A stretch of 64,000 nucleotides of DNA from contig CM066916.1 in assembly GCA_033964015.1 (NCBI GenBank), forward strand, positions 9,216,501 to 9,280,500, in the 5' to 3' direction. Shown here piece by piece: positions 25,083-36,212 of this stretch. Origin of the DNA: Scolanthus callimorphus. Taxonomy: Eukaryota > Cnidaria > Anthozoa > Actiniaria > Edwardsiidae. The notes under the pieces were generated by a model. The model saw only the letters and a list, made by a program, of their open reading frames with translations. It was not told the DNA's origin and searched no databases. The position numbers and the translations under genes were made by a program. Position 1 is the first letter of the stretch, and the number at the start of each line of letters is the position of its first letter.

Positions 25083-28000
25083 CATTTTTTGTAAGCCACT
25101 AAATAAACTCAAATATTCTTGATTTTAATTCTGGGAATGTTTAATTATACCAAGCTTTTGGTTTACGTTTTTATATTCAACTATAACCGCAATAAAACAC
25201 AGACTATTAGTGAAAAAGAGTGAGCTTCTTGTCGTTTTAGATGTGATTTACAAATACCCCTAAACGCGACCTGGCGGCGCTGCATTCTTTTAATTTCAAA
25301 ACTGAAGGAAAACAATTTGTCATGGCGGAATAAAGGCAAAAGTCAAAATTAGTTTAAATTCCAAACAACAGCTGAAATTTAAGTAACAAACCCGGCTCGG
25401 CATAAAGACTCTGATGGTTTTATCGATGTTTTACAAAAACTGTTTACTTACCTCTGAAGAAAAGTTCCTTCGCTCGTGACCGCGATTTAATATTGAAACA
25501 TGTTGCCAGCAAAACACAGCGTGTCCCAGAGAACTTTTTTCTGAAACGACAATATTCCAAATTTCACAACACGATCCATATTATTACACGTCTTGACAAT
25601 GGTTAGAAAAATGATAAGCAAAACATGCCTTGTGTTCTCTCATTTGCCAAGAAATATGCATTCGATGTTTTACGATTTCGGTTCACGTCGTGTTTGGCAG
25701 TCGTGCCAACTTTGACTCAATAAAGCCAAAGTCTCTTATTCTCGGAGGCTTTTAAGCGCGAGACTTGTATTTATGCTAATAAGGCCACTCAGCTTGAATT
25801 GTTCGCATTTTTAGCCAAAAAGGCTCAAACAGGGGAAAAACACAGAAACGATAATCACAACCATTACTTAGAGTTATAAAGCCGTCCATCGAGGATTCTG
25901 ATTGGCTGCCGACGTGAGGGCAATCCTGCTTTTATTTCTAGTCTTGATCTCTATTGGTTTTGAGAAATATTATTTGGGCTATGACTAAATGATTTAATTT
26001 TGTTAGCATCCCGGGTTTTTGCGATGGCTAATACGGGATCAAAAGATTTAATCTGCCACTTCCCTAACCTAGTAATCAACGAATATATTTAGTTTTCAAC
26101 GACATCCCACTCTGCATGACATTGTGAACGCCGTATTTCTCTCTCGTAGCTACAAATTACTACCTCAATTTGTTTTAAAATACTTTGAACTCGCAGCTTT
26201 CAAAAGACCAGTGTAACGCAGGTCAATAATTTATTCCTGCTCTGTCGTAAGAGGTTGAGATATAATGCGAAAAGTACACAAGAACTTCATTACATCTCGT
26301 TCAATGGGATATTTTACAGTTATAAATAATGCGCGTGCTCAAATACAGCGTAGCTATTTTTACTTTAAAGGGTTATTAGAATTAACAGAAAAAAGCGATG
26401 CGCTTGATATCCGCCGCACGGATAAAAATCTAGAACAGTACGCTATATATTTCACATGAAGGATTAGCGGGCGCTATCTTAATATTATTGGAAAGGTGGA
26501 TATCAAGGCGCAAATCTGCGGATTAACACGTGAAATGATCCGCCGTATACACAAGTCAAAGCACAGTAGCATAGTGGCACGCATTTTCTGTATTCTATTG
26601 CAAAAATTCTGAGGAGTTTCTTTACGAGCGGGAGAAAAGGGCGGTTCTGCGCGGCCACGAATTCTCGCTTCTCTCAGATTTCTAGCGAAAAGAAGTGCCA
26701 TTAGGGGAGACATGAGCAGCTAGAAGAAAAGTGGAAAACGTAGCAATACAGCAGCAGGTTTCTAGAATATCATATTTTGTGAGCTGAGGCGTTACGTTAT
26801 GGGTCGAAACACAACTGTGTGAAAGTTTGTTCAACGCTGCTTGTTACGCCCCAAGAGAACAGCTGTAAAAAGGCGTCCAACAGGCTCGTTCTTATCTTTT
26901 ATTTAATTACGTCCCTGCTGAAAACGAGAAAATAAATGAACGCAAAAAAGATGAATTCGGTAAGAGCAAGGGTCGCAAAATTAATTTTCGTCGTCAAATG
27001 GGTATATCTTTTTTTATGGATATGTGATTTCTTACAACAATAATCTGGTACCTTACCAGATACAACGCATGATTGGCATGTTATTTCCTGTTATTGAAAA
27101 AAACTATCGACATTGTAGTAAAGCATCAATACAATTCCTGTCACATTTTACAATACTTCTAGTTTTCTGTATGTATGATGGTTTACAAAATTTGTTTACC
27201 TTCAACAAGAACTGCCCAGCAAATGTTTCCTAAGTCACAAATCTGATGGTATATAGAACACAACGATGTCTGGATTCAGTTCTGAAACGAGAAAATCCAA
27301 ACAGAAAATAAATGCTATTCAATATATTTTTGATAGGCAAGGCGTTGAGCTCGCCTTGCGACGCACTTCTCCGTCGTACATGAGTGTTTTGAGTTGTTGT
27401 TTGAGTCCCGTTGTGTGAAAATACAGTTTCCTCCTGGGAAGCTGTTGAGCTTAAGATTTGTGTTTATGCTAATAGGCCACTCAGCTTGAATTACTCGAAC
27501 TTTTAGTAAAAAGGAAACTCAAGCAGTGGAAAAACAAAACCGATAATCATTTGAATGGCAAATATGACATCAGATGCAATTAAAAGATTGTGATTTGTTA
27601 ACACCACGAGGGCAGCATTTTTCCACTTCTAGGGTATTTAATTTCCAGGTTTCATTTGAAATATCGCAATATAAACGCCCTAAAATAGGTATTAGTTTGA
27701 CTTCGAGGTAATGATCACCTTTATACAAGGTGTCCTTACTTCAATCTATTTGTGAATCGGATCAATGAGGGCTCACGTAGGGGACGACTGGTGCGAGATG
27801 AAATCGAATAAGTAGCACAGGTCCCGTTGCGCGGCTAAAAGGCACCCTCCGAATTCCTTGGCAATTTTACATGATTATTTCAGATGAAATGAGTAACCAG
27901 CGCGAAATAATGCTTCCATTTAAGGGGGACTTGTTTTAGTAGACCACTGGCAAAGTTCTAGAATCTCTACTTCTTTTAATGATGAATTTACTCCCTATGT

Positions 28001-28542
28001 TAGACAGTATTTTACCGTCATAGTAGCATAAATTACGAATTTATTCGTTTTTGATTTTCATTTATTATCATCCCACTTAAGTTCGTCAGCAAATAAGAAA
28101 CGAGATCTACTACTGCCCTGATATTCTATAACTAGAGTAAACAGGCTGGTGAAATAGTCAGCCTCTAGTAATATGGTATACATCACAGATTACTTTTGGA
28201 CCCATCGAATATATTCATCATAGTATTAAAATATTACAATTAAGAAGTACAACCCCTAAGTGCAATCTCAACAGTTTACCAAGCGTGGAAGAGTGAACCT
28301 TCATGCAAGAGTATTCAACACACAACTGTATGTTTTACACCTTGTTATCCATAATACTTATTGCATGCAGAAAATGTAAACCACCAGCTGTAAACACTAA
28401 AACACTTTGAATACAAGTAAACAATTGACCATTTATGAGTGTTAATAGCTCACCGCATTTTAAATATTTTTTTGTTCATTTCTCCGAGCTTTCGCGTTGT
28501 TAGGCCTATTAAAAGTGAAACTGAAACTGAGTATTATTTAAG
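25083..28542. other. No supported gene; dispersed repeat pair
   Basis: A segment at 25750-25850 (TTTATGCTAATAAGGCCACT and following) recurs in the same orientation at 27455-27555. Weak frames at 26265-26459 and 26713-26474 lack support. Confidence 0.5.
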
Positions 28543-28614
28543 AATTAGTCGCCGAAGGCGACGTGATTATCGTTGACTTTTCGCCGATAATCACGAAGCG
28601 CGAGGCGACTAATT
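28543..28614. repeat. Palindromic element, AATTAGTCGCC family
   Basis: AATTAGTCGCCGAAGGCGAC opens and GAGGCGACTAATT closes an imperfect palindrome with arms of about 30 nt around TTGACTTTT. A half copy (AATTAGTCGCCGAATT) recurs at 28742. Confidence 0.75.
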
Positions 28615-28617
28615 GTT

Positions 28618-28938
28618 TCAGTATAATTGCCCAATTCTTTCAATGTTATAATCACTAGGTGATTATAGCAAGAGAAAACAAACCTCTCGACCAATCAGGC
28701 GCGGGAATTTCTTATAATCATTTGAGTAATTATACTAACTAATAATTAGTCGCCGAATTGTTAACTAGTATAATTGCTCAAGTGACTCATAAGGTTTTTA
28801 GACAAAAAAAAATGCTTTTGTTGGATTTTTTCACGGTCATAACAAAACTCGCACGCGTATTCACAATCCTTTCAATGTTACAATCACCAGTAGATTATTA
28901 TAGCAAGAGAAAACAAACCAATCAGCACGCGGACTTTT
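28618..28938. repeat. Two diverged direct copies carrying CCAATCAG
   Basis: The block AGTATAATTGC, then TTTCAATGTTA and AGCAAGAGAAAACAAACC, occurs at about 28618-28710 and again at 28769-28938, with CCAATCAG at 28691 and 28918. Probably fragments of one TIR family. Confidence 0.65.
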
Positions 28939-28984
28939 TCCAGATTCAATGGTATTCTTCAATTGCACAAAACCTAGCATATAT

Positions 28985-29230
28985 GAGAAACATATGAAAT
29001 TTCATATTGTTCATATGTTGTTTATATGTAATTCGCATATATCACAAACATATGTTAAATTTCATATGTTGTTCATATGTTGTTTATACGTCATTCGGAT
29101 ATATGACAAAACATATGTGAAATTTCATATGTTGTTCATATGTTATTTATATGTTATTCGCATATATGTGAAAAATATTGTGAAATTTCATATGTTTTTC
29201 ATATGTTGTTCGTATGTTATTCATAGGCTG
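28985..29230. repeat. CATATG-rich minisatellite
   Basis: Roughly four tandem copies of a 64-70 bp unit built from AAATTTCATATGTTGTTCAT and related CATATG-containing words. Copies are diverged. The 128-codon open frame across it (28949-29335) reflects the repeat, not a gene. Confidence 0.85.
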
Positions 29231-30412
29231 GTCGCATATAACTTCGATACTGAAAAGCGTCCATACGTCCGTAGCAACATTGCAGCAATATACCATTTGA
29301 TAGCTGATACCAAAAGAAAATTAATAGCGGCTTAGTTTAAAGATAACATTTCCTCAGGCTAGACGCCGCTTTTGCCAGATATCAAAAGAGACAGGTTATG
29401 AAATATTAGTAATCATCACTTTAGCAAGGAAAGGCGCTTGCTGTATAGATCACCAGAGGATCTACGTTTAATCGTTTCTAATCAGAGTCTGCTGTGATGT
29501 TTTTCCTGTATTCTTTGCAAAACTGTTAATAATCGATCATTTATGATAAGTTACAAGTAATTTTGAAATAAAAGAGGCGCAAGTTCCTTGCAAATGTCGT
29601 TTTTCCCCTGCATCTAATGGTTCCTCTCTGAGAGCCCCTCTTACTCCCAGGCACTAATTGCAAACCATACGCGGTGAAGTGGGCTGGCAGTGGTATAATA
29701 CCCAGAGTTGCGTGAAAAAGAATCAAACCCTATCCCTCCTTTTCCCTTAATCTGTGGTATCGAGTTCCATCCATCAAAATAATTACATCGAACACATCCT
29801 GTATAAGCTAAACCAAAGACAAAAACTGATACTATAGTCAATTGATACCATAGAACGTCGCTCGTAGTCTAGAATTTGTGTCACTCAGGCACTGACCTGA
29901 ATTTTACTTTCCATACTGCATTTTATCAGACATTTTCTAGCATCTAATACCCGATTACTCGAACTGATTGTCGCTTTCCAAAGACGATATGAGCACCGTG
30001 TTCACTCACTGCTATGCAGCAGAGATAGATATGTTTTTCACCAAAATGAAAAAAGGTTCTTGTTGGCCTTCTTCCTGATAATGAATTTTACTTAACTGCA
30101 TACCTCGAAAAAGTTTTGAGGGCTACATAGACTACACATTTCCAAGAAAAAAAAATCATTTCACTTTTTTATCGCTGTCGCCACACATTATACAATGTCG
30201 AGAAACTAAAAGTCATCATATTATTTGAGCAAGATGTGGAGTGTTAGAGAAGGAAAAACCAAAACAGAAACGCAAAATGTGCCAACGTTTAGGACCGAAA
30301 TAACTAACATTGCATTACCTCAAGCCAAGGCATCCCGAAGGGATCCAGAAACACATTGCTGTTTGCTTACCTTTGATTTTTAAGAAGCAAGATGTGGAGC
30401 ATGCATACAAGC
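29231..30412. other. No supported gene
   Basis: Minus-strand frames at 29541-29841 overlap in two registers and look repeat-derived. Nothing else was found. Confidence 0.4.
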
Positions 30413-30830
30413 CCCCTCCGGGGGGGGGGGGGGGGGGACTCCCCATATTTTCAGACGGGGGTGCTCGTCCTATCCCTTAGGGTATAAAATTGACAGACGT
30501 GCTATCTCTTAGGGGTGTTTAAAATCAGCCCTATCCCTTAGGGGAGTCTCAGACCAATCCTTGCCCAAAAATATATTGGTACGGACACCAGAACCAATAT
30601 TTACAAAGGAAACTTGGTTGAAAACCTTAAAAGACCTAACATTCACTTTTATTTGTTTTGACCTGCCAAATTGCTATCTTTTAGGTGTAAATTCGGCGGT
30701 CGCCACGCCAAATTTGCTTTCTTTTAGGGGTAAATTTGCTGTTTGCCACACCCATTTTGCTATCCCTTAGGGTCGAAATCAATTTTCCCGACGAGCACCC
30801 CCGTCTAAAATATTGGGAGCCCCCCCAGGG
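30413..30830. mobile_element. hAT-like non-autonomous element with 8-bp target duplication
   Basis: The 418-bp element is flanked by perfect direct repeats ATACAAGC (30405-30412 and 30831-30838). Its ends are inverted: the left CCCCTCCGGGGG..., then TTCAGACGGGGGTGCTCGTC, is matched by GACGAGCACCCCCGTCTAAA and ...CCCCAGGG on the right. The left arm holds an 18-G run. The interior repeats TATCCCTTAGGG-like words about seven times. An 8-bp duplication is the hallmark of hAT insertion. Confidence 0.9.
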
Positions 30831-31148
30831 ATACAAGCATACGAAGCTGATCCATTTCACTGGCAATCGAACGGCAAAGTTGCTTCTGAATTCAATTTTT
30901 GGATCGATCACGACCTTTGCGGCAACAAATGTCTCAAATATGCTGAAATAAAACGTCTTGGATAATTTACCAAACGAGAAAACCTCACCATGACATCAGC
31001 TTAATCTTCTACGTCCTCGACTTGATTGAAGCAAGAAAAAGAACGCTACCTCTGTGACTGGGCTGCAGTTAACTGTAGAATTCGAATGTACCTGAGGGAA
31101 TTGTATAATATGGTATGATGAAATATTCATCTTTAAAGCTGACATTAA

Positions 31149-31331
31149 AACAAATCATATTTTGGGTTAAGTGTTGCAACGAAAGAAGTTTACAATGCGA
31201 TACTTGAACCTTTTGTCCCTAAAATCACACGCATTCAATCGATTTACAAGGAAGACGAAAAAAGAATCGGACGTTACGGGAACGTATACTTTGTTGGAAA
31301 TAGTGAAAAAGCTTCTGCGATCCTATTCTGA
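31149..31331 (+). CDS. Possible terminal exon
   Basis: An open frame of 60 codons ends at TGA 31329 and has strongly protein-like content, including KEVYNAILEPFVPK and RIGRYGNVYFVGNSEKAS. AAG at 31168-31170 could serve as an acceptor, giving about 53 codons. No donor partner or family was recognised. Confidence 0.35.
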   Translation, partial: NKSYFGLSVATKEVYNAILEPFVPKITRIQSIYKEDEKRIGRYGNVYFVGNSEKASAILF

Positions 31332-32198
31332 AGGAAAACCCTTTAAGGAGTGAAGTAAACCACAGTCAAACCAGGATCACAACACATGGATGACTTGATG
31401 TTATGGTTGACATTAATGCTGATAATGACAATCAACACAGCAAATGTCTACATCATATACAAAGGGTCGTTGAGCAAACAACGATGGGGAAATGTTCCCT
31501 TGATTTTAAATGTTTTTAAAAGAAGCGCTGACTAGCTACTAGTTTTTTGTATCGCTTACCTATTTTTAACGTTAATTAAAAAGATGTCGATCTCACTTTT
31601 ACTTATAAATTATAGCTCATTGCACTAGTGATAAGAAAGCTCATTGACATCTTGGTCTGGTCTTTCTTTTAAACGGAATCCACAAAAAACCTTTATAAGA
31701 TTTATTTAACTCTGCTAGTGTCTAAGGAGGATTTAGATACTAATCACTTCGAAAGGTCCGTTGGAATGTGCGATCTTTGCAGTTTTCGATCACATGGTGG
31801 TTCACAACGGTGGTCCTTTACGTTCTGTGAGATAACTAATCGTAAGATAAACGTGCAAATGGCCGATTGTTTATACAACTGTGGTGTATAAAGAGAAGGG
31901 AATATTCACTCTTGACGAGTTAGTGGTGACAACAGGGTGGAACACAACTAGACTTCATCCCTGGAATATTTCGTGTTTTTTTACTGCTCAGAAAGCTTGT
32001 TCCAAAAAGGTTTGTATAATTGTATTAATTAATCAATTTTAAATACCTTCACGTTATTGAAGTCACGATACAATTTGTAAAGCAGACGGGGATGTCTAGA
32101 CAATCAAAACGACACGTTATAAGAGAACTTTTAACTCTATCCCCTAAAACTAATCAAAGACGACTGAGCTAGCCTCGAAGTAGTTGATCTTTCAAATA
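31332..32198. other. No supported gene
   Basis: AT-rich; nothing recognised. Confidence 0.5.
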
Positions 32199-32455
32199 TT
32201 AGAGCGGATTTCACATGACTGTCAAGACTTGTTATGTAATTGCGATTGCTTTGCGTTCTCATTGACTACTCATTTTTCTCAGCCAATCAAATTCTGTAGT
32301 AAATACAATTGTGTAATTACTTAGTAGTTGGTTCGGCTTGCAATTGGCTGAGAAAAAAGCCATTCAGGTGCAAGTCGTCATTTCTCTTGCATCTGATTGA
32401 CTAGCGATTGCTCCATTGCAATTGTTTCACCATGGTCATCTGAAATCCGCTCTAA
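32199..32455. mobile_element. TIR element, family D copy 1
   Basis: The left end TTAGAGCGGATTTCACATGA and the right end (inverted) TTAGAGCGGATTTCAGATGA are about 257 bp apart. A shorter relative (44986-45115) has the same right end. Inner sequences include AGCCAATC and CAATTGGCTG. Non-coding. Confidence 0.8.
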
Positions 32456-33000
32456 ACTGCTAATTAACACTTATTGGATGAGGTTGAGCATGATAGTGAG
32501 ATTTGACAACGCCGAGGTTTGTGTTATCTGCCGAAGCGAAAACCGAATTCAATAATTGTTTTATTATTCAGCAACCAAGAATTCTTACCTACAATGTAGC
32601 TAAACGAAGTCAACGAGGCCGTGCACGGCGACACGGTTTTTCAACTTCATCTTTAACGTCCATTGGTATTTTCCTTTTTGTATTCAATTCAAATAGCCAT
32701 AGTTGATGTTTAGATATCCTGAGCAATGATCTCTTGGCAAAAATCATAACAGATTCAACGAGAATATTCGCAAAACCGGCTTTCAATTCGGAAATGAAAA
32801 CCAAGATGGCGGCCAAACCTATTGGCTTGCGTTATGACGTCATTAGAGTGCATCAATCCTAATGTCTGTAGTATGACGTCAGGCACTGCGCGCCAACAAG
32901 GTTTCGCTGCGTCCTCTTAGCCAATCAGAACCGAGATAGTGGCATGGCTGAATAATAATATTAATTAAGTTTTAGTTGAGTCGTGAGATGATTATCAGGC
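32456..33000. promoter_or_regulatory. Repeat-like block with two CRE palindromes
   Basis: Two perfect TGACGTCA sites (32835-32842, 32874-32881) are 39 bp apart, with CCAATCAG at 32921-32928. TGACGTCA is the CREB/ATF consensus. The block looks repetitive and no gene start was found nearby, so regulatory activity is only a possibility. Confidence 0.3.
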
Positions 33001-33171
33001 TAAAGGTGCTGACAACAATAATGTGTAGCCAGGAGAACATTACTAGGGGCGACTATCTTTCCCATTAGGACTGTCCACCAACACTGTAGAAGATGTGCTA
33101 TTTTTAGCATCGCTTCTTGGTGCTTTTCATGAAAATATCTATTTCGATGCTTAATTACAGTTGTTTTCAGT

Positions 33172-33436
33172 AGTTGGTTCCCGTGTTCCCAACTAGGTTG
33201 CCAGGTTCGCACTCAACCAAGTTCCTAACTAAGTTCGAACTTTGCATCTAAGTTGGGAAACTGTGTTTCGAACACTCAAACGTTAGCTGCTTAGGCTTCT
33301 TTAGTAGTAATCTGTGAATATTGAAAATTTTTATCTGTTGTTAATCTGAATTTTCCATCTGAGCTGCCAAATTACGAAGATAGTGCGGAACTTGGTTGCG
33401 AACTTGGCAACCCAGTTGTGAACACTGGAACCAACT
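33172..33436. mobile_element. TIR element with about 55-bp arms
   Basis: AGTTGGTTCCCGTGTTCCCA and the next 35 bp are mirrored at 33383-33436 (inverted right end AGTTGGTTCCAGTGTTCACA). About 265 bp, non-coding. Words such as GGTTGCCAGGTTCGC recur within the arms. Confidence 0.75.
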
Positions 33437-33660
33437 TCGCAACCAAGTATTGTGAAAAACCTCAATAAGTTATGATAATGGCTTATTTTGCATGCTGTTT
33501 GCAGTTGTTTCTGTTTGTTTTGTTTTGTTCCTTTGTACCTTTGTAACCTTTGTACCTTGGTTACTCACAGGATAGCCTCAGCTTCATTTTTTTCCAGAAG
33601 CTACGGCGTAGATAGAGTTTTTTGCTAGCCAGCAAACGTTGAATGATAATATTAGAAAAA

Positions 33661-33931
33661 GACGTTTGTAGAATGATGACCACTTTCCCAGCAAAGCGGG
33701 AATGTCGCAAACAGGACATTTTTCTCCCTGAAACTTTTAAAAATTTCTTAGCAGAACATTGTTTAAAGTTTTCCTAGCAAACTCCCTGTCCAAAAGACGT
33801 TTGTAGAATGATGACCACTTTCCCAGCAAAGCGGGAATGTCGCAAACAGGACATTTTCTCCCCGAAACTTTTAAAAAATTTTTAGCAGAACATTGTTTAA
33901 AGTTTTTCCTAGCAAACTCCCTGTCCAAAAT
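33661..33931. repeat. Two-copy tandem duplication, 135-bp unit
   Basis: Copies start at 33661 and 33796 with GACGTTTGTAGAATGATGAC and are about 97 percent alike, differing mainly in T/A-run lengths. Recent duplication. Confidence 0.92.
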
Positions 33932-34148
33932 TGTCCCAGCCAGCTAAAAAGGGGTCGCGGAACAGATCCGTTTTGTACACCTGTAAGGGTCACTTTTGTT
34001 GTCTCAGTCGACAGTAAAGCTGTGGGCTACCTGTGAACACCTCAAATTGACTATATGGGAATCAAGTCTGATTAACGTTAAACGATCGATGAAATGGGTC
34101 ACCAAGTGTGCATATTCACCACAAAGAATAATCCATTTCTATTTCTAT

Positions 34149-34214
34149 ATCATTATCATTACATTATAATAACTTTATTTTATCATTATCATTACATTAT
34201 AATAACTTTATTTT
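34149..34214. repeat. Two perfect 33-bp tandem copies
   Basis: The unit opens ATCATTATCATTACATTATA; copies at 34149-34181 and 34182-34214 are identical. Confidence 0.95.
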
Positions 34215-36212
34215 ATCAGTTATTCTTTAAAAGGATATCTATTGGCGCGTTAAAGCTTTTGCTCGCAAAAAGGTTTTCCATGTATTAGGTGACAAAACAT
34301 GCGATGTTACGCATCTGCTGTATAAAAATAGACGCATCAAAATTAATGCAATCATTCAGAGTAAACTGAATAATGGAAAGAAAAGGTTTTCAAGGGATGG
34401 AATTTTAAAATCACTTAAAAGTCCATTAAGGAAGATATTTTTAAGTAATAGTGTTCTTACGGTTTAATCCAGGAGGAAGAGTATGACTTCGGTAGTCTAG
34501 AAAATGGGTACAGGAAATGAATAGAATTTTAACAGGTACTTGAATGTCAGAGGGAACAAACGTCCTGTAGAATATGTCTTGTCGAAAAAAAAAACGATTG
34601 CAGGAAATACACAGCAAGTTTTCAAGGACACTGTATTTTGAAGATATCAAATGCACTCGTTCTATTTTGCCTCTTAAGGAATGTCCACAACGTCTTCAAG
34701 AAATCAGAGGGACTCGTTCCTAATGAAACATAAAACATCGGCGATATGAAGCTATAACAATTAATTTTTCCGGATCAGAAGCCCTCGTTTTACTTTGCAA
34801 AGAAAACAGTTTAACAACCTGTATGATTTAGTTTTCGATTCAGTTTTTTTTAAGAAAAGACTACAGGAAAAAAGCATGTTCTGCACTCTTTATGTATAAT
34901 TTTAATAAAATTCGGTCAAAGTAGAACTCTGTGTCGAAATAGAATAAAATAAAGAGCAAAATAGGGCATGAAAATGAACCAGGGAAAGTAAGAGCGTTCA
35001 AAGAAACAGTCATTGTTATTCATAAACAAGATTGGAGGTTAATGTTTCGTAGTTTTTCAAGCAGGTTATGGTTGGAAATATTTGGATTGAAGAACCTCTT
35101 TCATACAGGAAAAAGTAAGCTTTTTACAATCCAAAGTTATTGTTTGTAGTAAGCAATTTGCGAAATTGTTTCTTGCATTAACACACACTCAAACATAATT
35201 AACAATTCGAACATTGAGGCTTTGTTCATAGATGTTATCTAAGAATATGGTAATATTTAAAGACATGAGAAATAGAAGGCGAATGGCACAAATTATTGTA
35301 TTTAGTATACACGTTTTCTCTTTAAGAGTCATTTTTTTAAACAAACTTGCATATATCATGCGGGACTTTTCTGCATTACCGAAACATTGTACCTCTGAAC
35401 GGAACAACGGGGAGAAAATGTTCTTTGAAAAGCCTTTCCGATGACAAATAGGCTAAATGGAAAAGCAAAATGACACTCTAATTTCCGCAAAACTCAATAT
35501 TACTAGACAGCTAGTTCCGTATCCGAGACTGCTTTGTCATGGCGAAAAATTCACTAATACCCTTCATCGAGGGAAAACGCAATATAAAGTGCCGAAAACG
35601 AAGTGTCAAATCCGAGACCATTTATGCCCCTAAGATTCCTTGTTTCATAAACGAGTAACCTATCTGAAGCAGGAAGAGATAAAAGGGGATTCATGGAATA
35701 TAGATAACGAAAAAGTATTACTGTGTGTAAAGTATCCAATTCGATTTGTATACAGAGCATCTAACACCATTTCGTGTGTACACAGGAAGGATTTCTTTCA
35801 CTTTACCCGCGCTATAGAACCTTAAGACGTCTATATTGTCTTGCCATTAGGAACATGTTTAAACTGGTTTCGAGACGGGATAAGCGACAAAAGGCCTCTA
35901 CATTTTACAGTTAATAATGAATCTTCTAATTTACATGCTATAGAGATAAAGTTATATTTTTCCGGCATAACCAATATTCTAGTTTAGAGCTTTACTAAAA
36001 TCGTTAATAATGAACGCTTTTTTTGTAAAGCGTGTACCACCTTGATTTGCAAGTAATTTCAAAACCGCGCATTAAAGGAAAATCATTCTTTTTTCAGTGT
36101 TTTTTCGCGCCGATCCCCAGCATTTGATATTATGTTAGAAACTATCAGACTTTCTTTTTAGAACATCAAGATTTCACAGTATGGATAACTAATGCTAATG
36201 TTGGTTACTCAC
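34215..36212. other. No supported gene
   Basis: Short frames on both strands only. A possible donor at about 34460 (minus) has no coherent exon in front. Confidence 0.45.

Noticed and set aside
28949..29335. 128-codon plus ORF
   Set aside because: Mostly translation of the CATATG minisatellite.
33737..33928. 63-codon minus ORF with internal repeat
   Set aside because: Explained by the 135-bp tandem duplication, and not supported by splice sites.
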